A stretch of 64,000 bases of DNA, taken from Haliclona indistincta. Taxonomy: Eukaryota; Porifera; Demospongiae; Haplosclerida; Chalinidae. Positions within the stretch are counted from its first letter, which is position 1, and every line of letters starts with the position of its first letter. The DNA lies in contig OZ024788.1 in NCBI GenBank assembly GCA_964017065.1, forward strand, positions 1,783,021 to 1,847,020, read 5' to 3'. The translations under genes and the position numbers were made by a program. Of the stretch, positions 35,413 to 47,495 are shown piece after piece. The notes below the pieces were generated by a model. The model was given only the letters and a program-made list of their open reading frames with translations. It was not told the origin of the DNA and made no database searches.

Positions 35413-38215
35413 AATGCGTTTTTTGTTTCTTGCTGCTTTGCTCATTGGAGCAGTTTCGGCAGGTGTTCTTCATCCACCAGATCTTGGTAAGATTTATCCT
35501 ACTATTATTCTATCATGCACATATAGTAGTTATATACCGACTGTGAGGTATATAACTACTTTAAACCATAGTGCGCTTCTTGCCTGACGTCTAGCTGGCT
35601 ATCTTACGTCGCAGGAAGACCGCAGAGCAGCCCGAGCGCCGTTTCTTTGTGGATTCTGGAACGCGGCGGCCATCTTGAAACGAGTGCGGGCTGTACACGA
35701 TTTATAGCCCTCGTTAACGCTCGTTACATCAAAGAGAATTATTCATACTATGGTTTAATAATAATTATAATCTTGTTTCAGCTCCTTTGCTACCACTTGA
35801 AGAGTCTGAAAATGTAATTCCAGAAGAATACATTGTTATTTTCAAGAAGACCGCATCTGAACTTGATGGTTAGATCTAAGAAGTACCAAGATAATTCATT
35901 TTTAACTCACAACCATCTGTGCAAGTTGCATGTGTCATTGCGGATATTCACTACTTTATGTAGAGATGGGCATGGGAAATTTATATACTTTGCATTCTTT
36001 CCTTGTTCGTGTACTTTTAACCAGTGCCTCGTTCAACTATCCATATTCATAAATTCTGTGTATGTAAATTTGCTGCAGTTCAACATCACATGATCTATCT
36101 TGACAACATGTTTAAAGTCATCAATGGAACATACCAAGTCCAGCATGTCTATGACATGGGTCCCGACCTGCGTGGATATGCTGCTATCATGAACGAACAG
36201 TGAGACTTATGTAAATATGTGACTATTTCAACACCATTATGTACACACATGCAGAATGCTGTATAGTGTGCGTGGTATGCAGGAAGTTGACTATGTTGAA
36301 AAAAATCAAGTTTGGTTATGAATAATTATTAATTTTGTCAGTAACTATATTTTTCAGTGGGGAGAATGGGGAGACACAGATCATTTGAAGAGCTATCAAC
36401 GGATAAACTCAGATGAATCAGGTGAATATGAAGTGGAGGACACTGATGAAGTAGAAGACCAAGAAGAATCAGAGGAAGAAGAATTAGAGGAACCAGCTGA
36501 TGACGAGTCAGAGCTGGATGAAGATGATGAAGATGATGATGAGGATGATGAGGAGAAGCGAAGAAAATGTAGAGTACAAAGACTGACTAAAGCTAATTGG
36601 GTAAGAGTAATAGATCAAAGAAGAGTAGCATTATTTTGTGACTTTGAATAATTTTAAATCACATGCAGGCTCTGTCAAGAATTTCTCACAAAAAGATTCA
36701 ACGCCGCCGATTAAGATACCGCTACAAAAGTGAATTTAGTTTGTTAAACTTGTATAAGCTAATATTGTATGAATAATTCAGGAAACAAACGTTCACAAGG
36801 CAAAGGAGTGAAGATCTACATCATTGACTCGTACGTTCAAATTACTAATACTTCTTAAAATTGTCACATTTTATATCAGTGGAATTGATGTCACGAATCC
36901 GGACTTTGGAGGAAGAGCAAAATGGGTAAACACAACACACACATGCACAACAATATAATTGTAACTTTCTTCAAACAGGGCATTAATTTAAACGGTGGAC
37001 CAGAGATAGACTGGGTTGGCCATGGAACTAGTGTAGCAGGATGTGCCATGTCAAAGACGTATGGTGTTGCAAAGAGAGCAAAAGCAATTGCTGTCGGTAT
37101 TGATAGGAATGGAAAGCCGGATACAGCGTTCGTTATAGTATAATAATTATGTCTTGTAAAAATTACGGTTTTTCTCAGTCTAGTAATTGCTGCATTTCAA
37201 TGGGTTCAAAAACACCACAAAAAAAGAAAGTCCATTGCCAAGTAAGCAATAATGCATTTATATTGACTGTTTTATTAATTAATTCAATTATAGTGGATCA
37301 TTTAATGTTGGCAGAACGGCTACTGCTGCTGCTGAGGCACTTGTTAAATCGGTAAAAGACAATAATTACTGTGGGACCTCTCTTAACGGACATTCTCAAA
37401 AGTGGACACCTCGCCAATGCGACCACTGTGGACACTATTTTTGGTCCCAATGGTGCCCGCTTTAGAGAGGTTCCACTGTATACTCGATTCTTAAATTCTG
37501 ATTTGATTAACAGGGAGTTCCTGTGGTTATTGCTGCTGGAAACGACAGATGGGATGCGTGTTCATTTCATCCAGCTTCTTCAAAAAAAGTGTAATGTTAT
37601 TGCTATACTGTTATAACTATAATTATAACCTTTGCATCATAGTATTACTGTTGCTGCAAGTGATCGTAATGACAATTTTGCAAGCTTCAGTAACTTTGGG
37701 AAATGCGTTAACCTCATTGCACCAGTGAGTTAATAAATATTCGAATAAACATCACTATACTGTGATGCTTGTAGGGGGTCAATATTCAAACCACAGGAGC
37801 GTATGTCAAAAATCCTGTGACAACAAATGGTAACTATACAATCATTTCTCTTGATTGCTAATAATTTTTTCTCTTCTAAGGAACATCTTTCTCGGCTCCA
37901 TACACTGTATGTGATCAACAATAACACATGTACAAGCACATAAGTTCAAATAGAACTTACGCTATGCTCATACACAATGTCTGATCTGTCTATATGTTTT
38001 TTTTAGAGTGGAGTTCTTGCTACTCTAATGGGCAGGAGGAGAAGGACAACACCACGTAAAGCAATGAGACTACTGAGGAGACGGTAGATGCTCTTGCATT
38101 GATTCCCTCATGAATTACGTCAATTATTGTTATCCATTAGTTCTCTGCGCCGTAAGATCAAGAATGTCCCAAAGGGCACACGCAATCGTCTCCTCAACAG
38201 CAGATGTCGTCGCTG
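35413..38215 (+). CDS. Secreted proteinase K-like subtilase, copy 5 (intact, most diverged)
   Basis: The exon series parallels copy 2 from [19 protein letters not shown] to a last exon ending at 38215 (NSRCRR). Exon 1 ends near 35487, exon 2 begins near 35781, the prodomain exon is at about 36079-36199, and the acidic exon runs to about 36600. Catalytic residues are present: Asp in IIDSGID, His in GHGTSVAG, Asn in AAGN, Ser in GTSFSAP. The acidic linker is longer than in copy 2 and includes DDESELDEDDEDDDEDDEE; basic residues (KRRKCRVQR) follow it. Two MITEs sit in introns (35561-35758, 37367-37480). No broken frame was found. Predicted to be secreted and self-inhibited until the prodomain is removed. 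Confidence 0.8.
35561..35758. mobile_element. MITE in intron 1 of subtilase copy 5 (TTAA ends)
   Basis: TTAAACCATAGT at the left and ACTATGGTTTAA at the right form inverted ends with TTAA on each side; 198 bp, absent from the other copies. Just before it, 35529-35560 forms a small hairpin (TAGTTATATAC mirrored). Confidence 0.65.
37367..37480. mobile_element. 114-bp MITE with TA-flanked inverted ends (intron)
   Basis: Ends TACTGTGGGACCTCTC and GAGAGGTTCCACTGTA are inverted repeats with one mismatch; the other subtilase copies lack it. TA target and this kind of end suggest a Tc1/mariner/pogo-related non-autonomous element. Confidence 0.65.
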
Positions 38216-38504
38216 AACACTGAACCTCAGTAGAGTGCATGCTATGTAGCTAAGTCATGCCAATCAGTTTATTATGCAAGAATGCAGGTGTTTGCACTTT
38301 ATTAAAAACAATTTATTTCAACTAACTATTAATTTCAATTGAAACTTCTGGGGAATTGATACATGTAGTAAATTTAATTAATGAAATAACATAAAATCCG
38401 TCATACTTAATATAATAGGTTAAAATAATCCTTTTACTAATTAAAATACCACCGTGAACTAATAATAAAAATCATATGCTTATAGGGAGTTTTGCTTTCT
38501 AGTT

Positions 38505-38685
38505 TAAATGCTCAAAAGGAGAATAAGACATGCATTTCTTAATTTCATTTTTTTGGTCGACTAGTTTCATTTTTCACTGGATATAAGTATTTATTTTCCT
38601 CCTCTGGTTTACAGACAGTACACTGTCTTCAATGACATTGACAAAGGTGCTCTGAACAGAAACATTACCTCTGGTGAGAAAGACC
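38505..38685 (+). pseudogene. Fossil of channel-gene exon 8 after subtilase copy 5
   Basis: Contains TTTAAATGCTCAAAAGGAG, AATAAGACATG and CTTAATTTCAT in the order of the exon at 8588-8717, and GAAACATTACCTCTGGTGAG like that exon's donor end. Decayed, with no open frame. Confidence 0.6.
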
Positions 38686-38929
38686 AATAAAAGAACTTAA
38701 GAATTATAGTTTTTCTTCGAAGCAGCATTCCAACTCCACACCTGTTACTACGTATATTCCAGCAATCTAAAATAACTCTTGAACATTATTTTATATAATA
38801 CCAGTCCACTAACAATTACTTTTGCTAAACAGAACACTCCCTATGATACAGAATGAATGCCACGACTGTTAGCAAATCACAGTAACCGCTAATGTTTGAC
38901 ACTTGTTACAGGTTTGACAAGTTGGTTCA

Positions 38930-38990
38930 CCAGCAGGACGAGGACATCAACCAGATTGTATAGCATTAGGACAGTAAAACCCCTTTAATT
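38930..38990 (-). pseudogene. Fossil of the ROCO gene C-terminal segment
   Basis: The minus strand reads GFYCPNAIQSG, a stop, then CPRPAGE, matching GFYCPHAIQSGQCPHPA of the Roc-COR gene at 40625-42762. A small leftover of a second copy. The rest of 38216-39865 has no recognisable gene. Confidence 0.6.
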
Positions 38991-39865
38991 ATAAGTCCGT
39001 ATAGGGTTTGTTATTATAGTATATGTATGCACATCTAAATTAAAAGAAAAGTATTATGCTGACAAGAAAGTACATAATCTGTAGTTCTAAGTTTATAGCT
39101 TAAATTTATACAATGCTAATGAACAACATTATGCATTATCATGTATGACAGTCACTATAAACGTGTATCTTTTGTTATCGAGTGATTATACTCGAACAAG
39201 TAGTCAGTCTGTAAATGAATACATGCATGCATGAGTAAAATTAGGTGTATGAGTGAGGAAGTGAAGTAATAATTATTACTTCGTTTTGCAGAGGGATTTT
39301 ATCATCACAAGCAGCTAAGGACTATTTTCCCTCAGTGCTTGTTTGAATCATCAAGAGAAGCGTCCGTGAATTAGGCTTAAATCTTCAACTAAAACATCAG
39401 CTATAGTATTGACAGTAATTATTGCAATGATTAAAGTAGGTGTATTACTACCAGCATTGAGGACTCTAGAATACCTACTGATATTGCATAAGCCCATTGT
39501 GTTTGTCAGTATGTTACCATCAACTAGTAATAGTGTCTTTTAGATCAACAGTGACCACATGCATGTATGCAGTTGATTTCTCTGATCATATTCATTATTA
39601 TTCTCATGCATGCATGTATCCCGAGATAGCCAATTCATGATAAAAATTAATTATTATCTGGTTTAACAGTTCTGTTCTTTAGAGAGGACATATAATGGAA
39701 GTTTATACAGTTCAGAAAGCAGCTATGTAGCAATGAAATAATTGTCACATGAGTTAAGTTATGATTATCCATTGTGCATATCGATAATTACGGAGTCAGC
39801 TGGTCTGTAAAGTTGACACATGAGAAAGAAGTAAAATCACTGTTGAGAGTGTGTGATAAAAATAC

Positions 39866-42800
39866 CTTGTTTCCGCTTTTTTGTAGGAGGAGCTTCATCA
39901 TTACAAGTACCTATGCGTAATTATACAGTCATAAACACGTACCAACAAAGCATTAAACAAATTCACCTGATGGCTTCTGGGCTCTACAGGTTCTAACTTG
40001 ATCGGCAGCAGTGACCTCGCCCATATCAGTCAAAGCTTCAATCATGTTATCCCAAGAAGCTTCGGGACGTTTTTTCAGCCATTTATCGAACATCATCATC
40101 TTAAGTGTGTTGACTCCTTGTGCATGGTGGGTGGTGTGAATGTCTTTCAGTTCAGCTGGTTCAAGACCCAGATACAGACCAAGTATAGACCAATCACTGA
40201 CACTTGTTGCAGCTTTGACGAGCATCTTAACTGTAGGAGGATCTACATAAGCATAGTAATATTGATCCAAATGACTAACATGTTAATGTACCTGTATACT
40301 TGCAAGATGGCTCAGCTGTAGTACCTATTATCACTGGGTTGACTATCTTCTGTGAAGTATTAAAAAATAAAAAAATAATACTTTTATAGCAATGTATGTA
40401 CATGTAAAAGTCAGGCCTTGCATGTTGAACAGTTAGTCAGGCTATGACGAGTTGTCTTATAAGCAATATTATTGTTTTGTGACCATGCAGAATTCAATAC
40501 AAACACTGTGACGCAACGCAAAATAATGTAATATAATCTGCATTGCATTAACGGCTGCATGATTAGTACATGCCACTGTGTCATACCATAAACCAGCCTG
40601 CAACTACAAAGTGTATTCACTCACAGTAAACCAGCATGCGTGTTTATCATCCAGATAAACTGGTCCATCTCTACAACCTTCTTGAGAACAGATCACTTCT
40701 TGTGGTTTGTCCTTTGTCATGCAGCTAGCAGGATGAGGGCATTGACCTGATTGTATAGCGTGAGGACAATAGAAACCGAAGTCCCACTTCAATCCTTTTG
40801 TGTGTGGATAAAAAGACAAAACGTCATCAAAACACTTCGTCAGTTCAAGCAGGCAATCTTGGATCAATCGAGGGTTGATAGGCTTACAAGAGGTATCATG
40901 GCGAATACGAAACTCAAGGTGTGTGGAGAGAGCACATAACTCAACGTCTAGTACTTGCTCCGATGGTGGTAGAAAGTAAAAACGAATTCTATTTCTAAAT
41001 CGTGGACGCTTAGCCAGTGTCCAGTTACTGCTCTGAGACAGCTTGACAATTGTAGCTGGAAATGGACCAAGAGGAACATATCCAACTCTTGGTATAAGCA
41101 GAATGGAAGGATATGTGAGACTACTGAGGTGGCAAGGATTTTTAAATTCTGCATCAATCTTGTGATCAGGATAAAGAAGGCAAGGTAGAAAGTAGACATT
41201 TTCTTCATTAGCAGATTGGGCATTTTCATAGAGAATATAACGAGAATTCAGTAGTTCCACAATCTCATCGGTTGGAATTTCACTGCCGGTGGACTGACCC
41301 TTGTTTGTGGAACATATCTTTTCCATCAGACGATGAGGAATCTCTCCTGTACGGCGTATTTTCTCAGCTGTTGCTTGTTCACTTGTTTTAGCACCAAATG
41401 CAGTCACAAAGAGCTCTACTGGTGGGCGCATGATGATGTTAGGGTTAACAATGACTTTCTGACCAATCTTCAAGCCACGATAATGGAGAATAGTACCAAA
41501 CCTGTCGTGTAAATATTGAAGGATACCACCCTTCTTGGTGAGGTCTTCTCTGGAGATGCCACAACGCTCTGCTATCTCTATACATTCCTCCAAGCTGCAC
41601 CATCCTGGAGTGGGGTCAAATTTCATACGAAGAATCAGATGCAGCAGTAAAGCAGATATAGGTACTGGTTCAGATTTGAACCGGTCATGAACCACAGTCG
41701 AAATTAATTTTTGCAAATCCTTAACATCACTGCAGTCTTCACTAACATTATCTAATAAATGTATATATTTATTGCTTTCACCTGGCCCACTAACTGGGCA
41801 TAGCACACAATCTTCAATGAAATTGGCAAAGGTATTCTGAACGGACTGTTCTAGAGCAGGAATATTTTTTCTATCACACTTGTCACAATGCGTACCAACA
41901 AGAATGGCTGCTGGCTTGCTATAGTTAGTTGTACTCGATTGAAGAGATGAGATGCTATGAAGGGCGCGCTGAATGATCTCTCTGATAGTAAACTCACAAT
42001 CGTACTGTATGGGACTAGAACTAGTATCTTCAGCTCTGTATACTACAGTGTAGGGAGAGTCCAGATTTTGGGTCAAGTCAAAGAAAAGCATGTTTAGTGC
42101 AAGACCGTGTAGCAGAAGAGGTAGTATTTCATGGAATTCTGGTTGACCTCCAATATCAATGAAGTGAACAAGTGTGAAATCTTTTAAATTTTTGAGTTTT
42201 AATCGAGTGTTTTCTACATCAATTGGCAAAGTGAATTGAGAAATAATGTCATCTTGTACAACTGGTTTAGATTGAGTTGGGAAAGAGCTGACAGTGTCCG
42301 CAGATTCAGTGTCTGCAGATTCAGTGTCTGCAGATTCAGTGTCTGCAGACTCAGTGTCTGCAGATTCAGTGTCTGCAGACTCAGTAGGTTTTACTGTAGA
42401 AGATTCAATCTGTTCTGAAATACAGTTCTTGCTAGAAGATGATATTGCCGAGTTACGAATATGGCTAAAGAGTGATTGACACTGTTCACTTAGTTCTTGA
42501 ATTTGCCATCCTTCTGATACGAGCACAGATGACTGTTCAACTTGATGTGTATACAGCTGTACAGTTAAAGGAGCTTCGATTCCTGTACTAGGAACAATCT
42601 CATCAGGTGACAAGTGATTGATTTTTCCTGTAAGACGACGTAAGGTGGTAGTTTTACCAACACGAGAAGGACCGATAAGATACGACTTGAGTGAGAGTAC
42701 GTCCACACTACCTTGCTGCTTGATGTGCTCTTTCACAACAGCAAAGTCTGTCTCAGCATCATCTGCAAGAACAAAAAATTTAAGATGTCACAATGCTTCT

Positions 42801-44163
42801 TAACCCTTTAAATACTAAACTAGTACATTTATAAAATACTGGGGGCGAGCCTGAGCTGATTTATGTCCTGCACAATTCAAGAACAATCCATTTTTCTACA
42901 TATGCACAACAGTAAGCCCTCTGCTCTTGTATTCCCGTTGTCGCTGCAGTCGTAGAGCTCTGTGATCAGGTGACTCTGCTGCTCGTTGTCGCTTCCTGGC
43001 AGTACTCTTACCTTGTAGAAGTCGATCCAGGCGCCTCCAATGCGCTGTCTTGTTTTGAATCACCCCACGTGAGGATTACATCATGGGGCGCAGTCAATGT
43101 GTACGCGCACGTGACTTCTCGGGAACATAGGGAGGACAAATGCACCACGCGGCCAGATACATACATACATACATACATATATACAAACATTCCCCGCGAC
43201 GTGGGACGCACATCACCATCAATGTGGGGCTCGCTCAGGCTCGCCCCAATTATCTGGCTGGAATTTTAACCTCGTAATTGCTGACCAATTCTCTCGCGAA
43301 TATCTCACGTGTCCTTTACGCTACTGGTCTCAAATTTGCGTCCTTTTTGCCAGTGAGTAGCCGCAATTGCTCACTCTCAAGTCAATCAAGATGCTCCTCC
43401 CACTTCAGAAGTGAAGCCAATAAAGTGCAGTGACCTCGTCAAATTTTGCTCAAAGTTAGTCCTCTGTGGCTAATGAAAAGTACATACAAATAGCAGTAGT
43501 TTTGTTGAGTGCAAAATCTAGCCCAGATCATGGAGAATGAGTTTCTGAGCGTCCTGAAGCTGTAAAATGTTCAAAGTTTCCCGGCGGCCACTTAGTTTTC
43601 TTAAAACAGTGTGAAATTTTCATCGAAGCGATAGAAATCCCAACGCCAATACGTTTTGAGCAGGGGGCGTGCAGAAAACCACTGGATTTTCTACGGTTAT
43701 TTGTATTCTTCAATTTAACTTAATTTCTGAATATTTTAGCACTTTTGGGAAAGTTATGGTGTCTGAAGTATGTATGACGCCAAATCACATCATTACAGGG
43801 CTTAAAGCCATTCACATGGAGGCAGCGATGCGCATCGAATCCAATGTGACATAAATTCGCATTGATCGAATTCACGTCCATATGTGGATTGGAAGCGAAT
43901 CGCAATTTGGTAGGATTACACGTTTAGACAGACGGCAGCTAGAACAAGGTGCCTCATAGCTCATTCTCCCTCGAAAATTTCTGTGTCTATGGTACATGAT
44001 AAGAAAATTAAGTACCACATTGACGTTTGACTAAACACAAATCATGCAAGTATCAAGTGGCATGTATTATAATTTCTAGCACATACCAACATACTGTACT
44101 AACCAATTTGAGGAGGATCAGATGCAGAGGAATGTGGTAGAGGTGTTGAAGCAGTTTGTTGAC
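39866..44163 (-). CDS. Roc-COR GTPase with C-terminal Death domain (ROCO family; both ends incomplete)
   Basis: Minus-strand exons 44163-44104 (linker), 42762-40625, 40349-40292, 40242-39967 and 39910-39866 join in phase. The large exon holds the Roc GTPase: P-loop GPSRVGKTT, G3 motif DIGGQPEF, G4-like THCD; then the COR domain, and a Cys/His-rich tail (FYCPHAIQSGQCPHPASC). The exon at 40242-39967 encodes a Death domain (WSILGLYLGLEPAELKDI, later DKWLKKRPEASWDNMIEAL). The last exon found is basic (PPTKKRKQ) and could be a nuclear localisation signal. ROCO proteins are GTP-regulated scaffolds; Death domains recruit signalling partners. Six repeats of ESADTE/ESADTV lie between the P-loop and G3. 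The first exon and final stop were not identified. Confidence 0.8.
42290..42384 (-). repeat. 18-bp coding minisatellite (ESADTE repeats) in the Roc domain
   Basis: About six units based on TCAGTGTCTGCAGATTCA on the plus strand, in frame, encoding Glu-Ser-Ala-Asp-Thr-Glu or Val on the minus strand. Units are nearly identical, indicating recent expansion. Confidence 0.95.
42800..43811. mobile_element. piggyBac-type MITE, third copy, carrying a nested insertion
   Basis: Left end TTAACCCTTTAA; right end decayed (AGGGCTTAAAG). The body from about 43255 matches 29890-30430. It lies in an intron of the ROCO gene and is split by the element at 42841-43247. Confidence 0.65.
42841..43247. mobile_element. 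Nested inverted-repeat element (407 bp)
   Basis: Ends GGGGCGAGCCTGAGC and GCTCAGGCTCGCCCC are exact inverted repeats. Contains a CATA microsatellite near 43158-43182. Inserted into the piggyBac-type MITE around it. Confidence 0.65.
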
Positions 44164-47100
44164 CTAATAGTAGTGAATACCGTAATAATTATAAGTTATT
44201 AATTTCTTGGATAAAAGTCAACCATGATAACCAATGAAAATTTTCTATCCGCTACAACAGATAGAAAATTTTGACTAAAAACACATTCTTTATCATAAAA
44301 TTATTCGCTCTATTATATTTTTGCCTTGTCATTCATTCTGCATTGCATTCTTGCTTATTAAAAATCTGTTATTATTTATAAAAAAAATCAAAAACATCTG
44401 CTACAACAGTGTTCCACATGAAAATTTAAGAGCATTTTTTCATGTTGCATTCGATTAAAATACCAGTGATTGTATTAGCAAGTTAGCTCAAACAGTTATT
44501 TTTATAGCAAGCCGCGAAGACGCATGTACATGTACGCCCATGCACAATTAAGTCGGTGAGGCAATTTTTGACATCGAACGCATGGTTTGTCAACACAATT
44601 CAACTAAGATCGCGTTGGCCGAGGTTTCTTACCGGCTTAGAGTATAGTAATCGTTGCTATCCAACAAGGAATTTTCGACGCTGCGCAAATGTTTTGTGAA
44701 AAACATAGCCATACTTCAGCAATGGGAAAACACGGGCGAGTTTAGCTAGAGTACGTCGCTAAAAGGATTTCGACGTCTTGTTACACCTTGCTGGTACTCT
44801 GTGACTCTGTCTTGTCACCTACCGTCCTTCCGCCATCGCTTTCGTGTCTGCTAGTGGCTTTCTGAAGTTAGTTTCTGGAATTCACTCACTCTCACATGCG
44901 TACAAGCCTCACATCAAGTATTCTTGTAATAACAATTTTATGGTTTCTTATGAATGCACTTTCACTAAGCAAACTGTGGTCTATCTGTTCAGGGATGGAC
45001 TCTATCCTGTCGCAGATGGACTCTACAGTAAATACAGCCTCTGCTCTAATAACTCTGATTGGTTAATACCATTGAGCTATACTCTAAGTACTAGTTAGAC
45101 ATTGGTAGGCATGCACGGATTAAGCCTGCATAATAGAATAATTAAGATACTGCAAATTGGGAAATTTTCGTCTAACAAAATTCCATGCGATAAATTTTGA
45201 TTAAAAAAATATTTATCATTGTGCATGTGAGCACACACAGTTTCTAGACACATGACTGTAGCCACTGACAACTGTAACAATGCTTGTATTGTGTATACAC
45301 AAGAGCGCATAATGAGAGTGAACATGGTAAAAAGGTAGGAGCGTGAAGTGTTTCTAAAGATAGACTAGTGATGGCCGGTGGTACGAGTACGTTAGTTTGG
45401 AACTGAACTTCTAGAAGGTATAAGCAGCTTTCCACTATCTCAAGATGATTGTCGCTGCCTGCAAGCTCGAGTAGATACTGCTAAAGTGAGAAATGAGTAG
45501 AATCTGTTGTCGTGGACATCACGCTTGTTCTCTAAAGCAGGTATGCCGCTGGTGGTGATCGTCGAGTCATCGCGGGTGTAGAAAGCTTCTATGAGCTGTT
45601 GCTTACCAATAAGGAGTCTCTGACTGCCAAGTTCCAGCCACTACGAAAATGACGTATGCGTACCGTCGGCCATCACTACCCAATCATTAGAAACACGTCT
45701 ATCATGTGTGGAGTTCCAATTTTTAATCAAATGCATTGGAGAGTCATACTCCTGCCTTTATACCGCGCTCACTCTATTATGCGCTCCTGGTAAAATCGGG
45801 TAACTTCGAGTGCACAAGCCTGGCTATTAATACGAACTAAAATCAGCACGATCGTGCTTGGTTGAACGGCAAAACAGCGATGCCAGAAATAGCTGTATAA
45901 CTGGAAGGAACACGTTACTGAAAGAAGCACAGGTTTGTGGAAGCGCCAACCATATGCGAGCAGTTCCGCTTTGTCGGTGTAGAGTGTTTGGCGCCGGTAA
46001 GCAACGGTATGACGAAGGCAAAGACGAGGATAAGCTTGGTACTGCGTACGGTAGCGCGGCGTGTTAGTAGTCACGAACAACGGTTGTTTACAGCGGGAAG
46101 AACACTAGTACAGCTTGCTACAACGTTAAGCAGAAGTGCAGTAGTGTGCAGCGCCGGCAGTCATTGTCATTAGTGAAGTAAAACCAAAATGAGTGAACGC
46201 TACAGCATGCATCTATGCACCCTGCAGCGCTGGTTGTCAACGTAGATCGCGTGTGAAATTCATAGTAAAGAATAGCCAAAGTACCGCCAATTACACTAGC
46301 GGAGTTTTAAAACTTGTGCCTGAAAGGTGTAAGAGCACGCGCAGTCTAAAGTTCGCCTATTTTAGGCTATTTTCTCAATCACTCCCATACATTACAGCCG
46401 CTGGGTGGAGCTAAATGGGACTCCGGAAGTGAATTAACGCTTCATTAACGCTTAATTACATTCTTTAGCTCGTTATTGGGAAAGGCTTATTCTGCCCATT
46501 TGTTCACCAACCAAGACGCTCAGGTGCTGGCAATCGTCGGAGATGTTCCTGACAGCAAAGAAGTCTTCATACTCACCGTCGCTGGCTAAAAAGTAACACC
46601 AGACAGACAGCATTTCAGCTGCAGCCAAGCTCTTGAGCATAAACTTCCAACATATAACTCACAATTCGGCATTAATGTGTTAAAAAATTTCTATTGCTAA
46701 AACATTTTTGTGTTTAATTTTCGTGGTTGATCCTACCCACGAATATATTTTAACAACGAAATATACAGTAGTGTAAAGCACCAGCAATAATTCCAGCATA
46801 ATAGGTTAATTTTTAGTGAAAATTACCTCATTATGCCTTGGTGGGCGGAGCCACACAGTAGTTCGTTTGTGCATGTATGTTTGTGTGTATCTGTCTGTCT
46901 GTTCACGGTATAACGCATCGCTTGCTAATTACTAAGCAGGCATGATCAAGTGATCAAAGCCAGACTTCAGACGATGAAGATCTTAATTTCGTTAGTGAGA
47001 TAAGGGGTAACCCCTTGGTTGGTCTGGTGAGTGGGGAACTCCGCTATAAACCACAAACATCTTGTTTCATTACAGCAGTACAGTCCTATCTAAAGACAAT

Positions 47101-47495
47101 TTTGCGTGTTCTTTAAATTCAATGGAAAATATTCTTGTGAACAAAAACTTTTGGCATAATTTTAGATGAAAATTCCCAAGTTATGGTAGTACAGAATACA
47201 ATACTTATACCATACTAAGACTATTCTGACCAATCAGATTGTGCTATTTGAGGGATATAATGGGTCATATTTCCCTCCGCGTCACGTGCCCAAGATCAGA
47301 ACAGCCTTTAGCATGGTACAAGTAAGTTATATCACATGTTGGCGGGACGTATGACCCGTTATATCCCGCAGGCAAGGGCTAGCGCTCTCGTAAAGTCTTG
47401 AAAGCGCCTTGGGCTTCACCCTCGCACTTCCTCGACTTCACTTGAGCGCGCCCTTTCCCGCGGGATATAACCTACACTAATAACTACACACTAAC
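44164..47495. other. Region with no recognised exon
   Basis: Should contain the missing 5' exons of the ROCO gene and possibly the missing 3' exons of MED15, but none could be assigned. It holds the MITE at 45366-45678, a truncated TATGCCTTGG MITE head (46832-46940) and an inverted-repeat block at 47252-47472 (GGGATATAATGGGTCATAT mirrored as GTATGACCCGTTATATCCC). Confidence 0.5.
45366..45678. mobile_element. MITE with TAGTGATGGCCG inverted ends
   Basis: TAGTGATGGCCGGTGGTACG at the left and CGTACCGTCGGCCATCACTA at the right are inverted repeats with few mismatches; 313 bp; TA at both edges. Confidence 0.6.

Noticed and set aside
44823..44836. ATGGCGGAAGGACG followed by GTAGGT as a possible first exon of the ROCO gene
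   Set aside because: Its phase does not fit the next known exon at 44163-44104, so it was not joined.
45769..46414. Overlapping frames on both strands
   Set aside because: No motif, no splice context, and similar lengths in several frames; a compositional effect.
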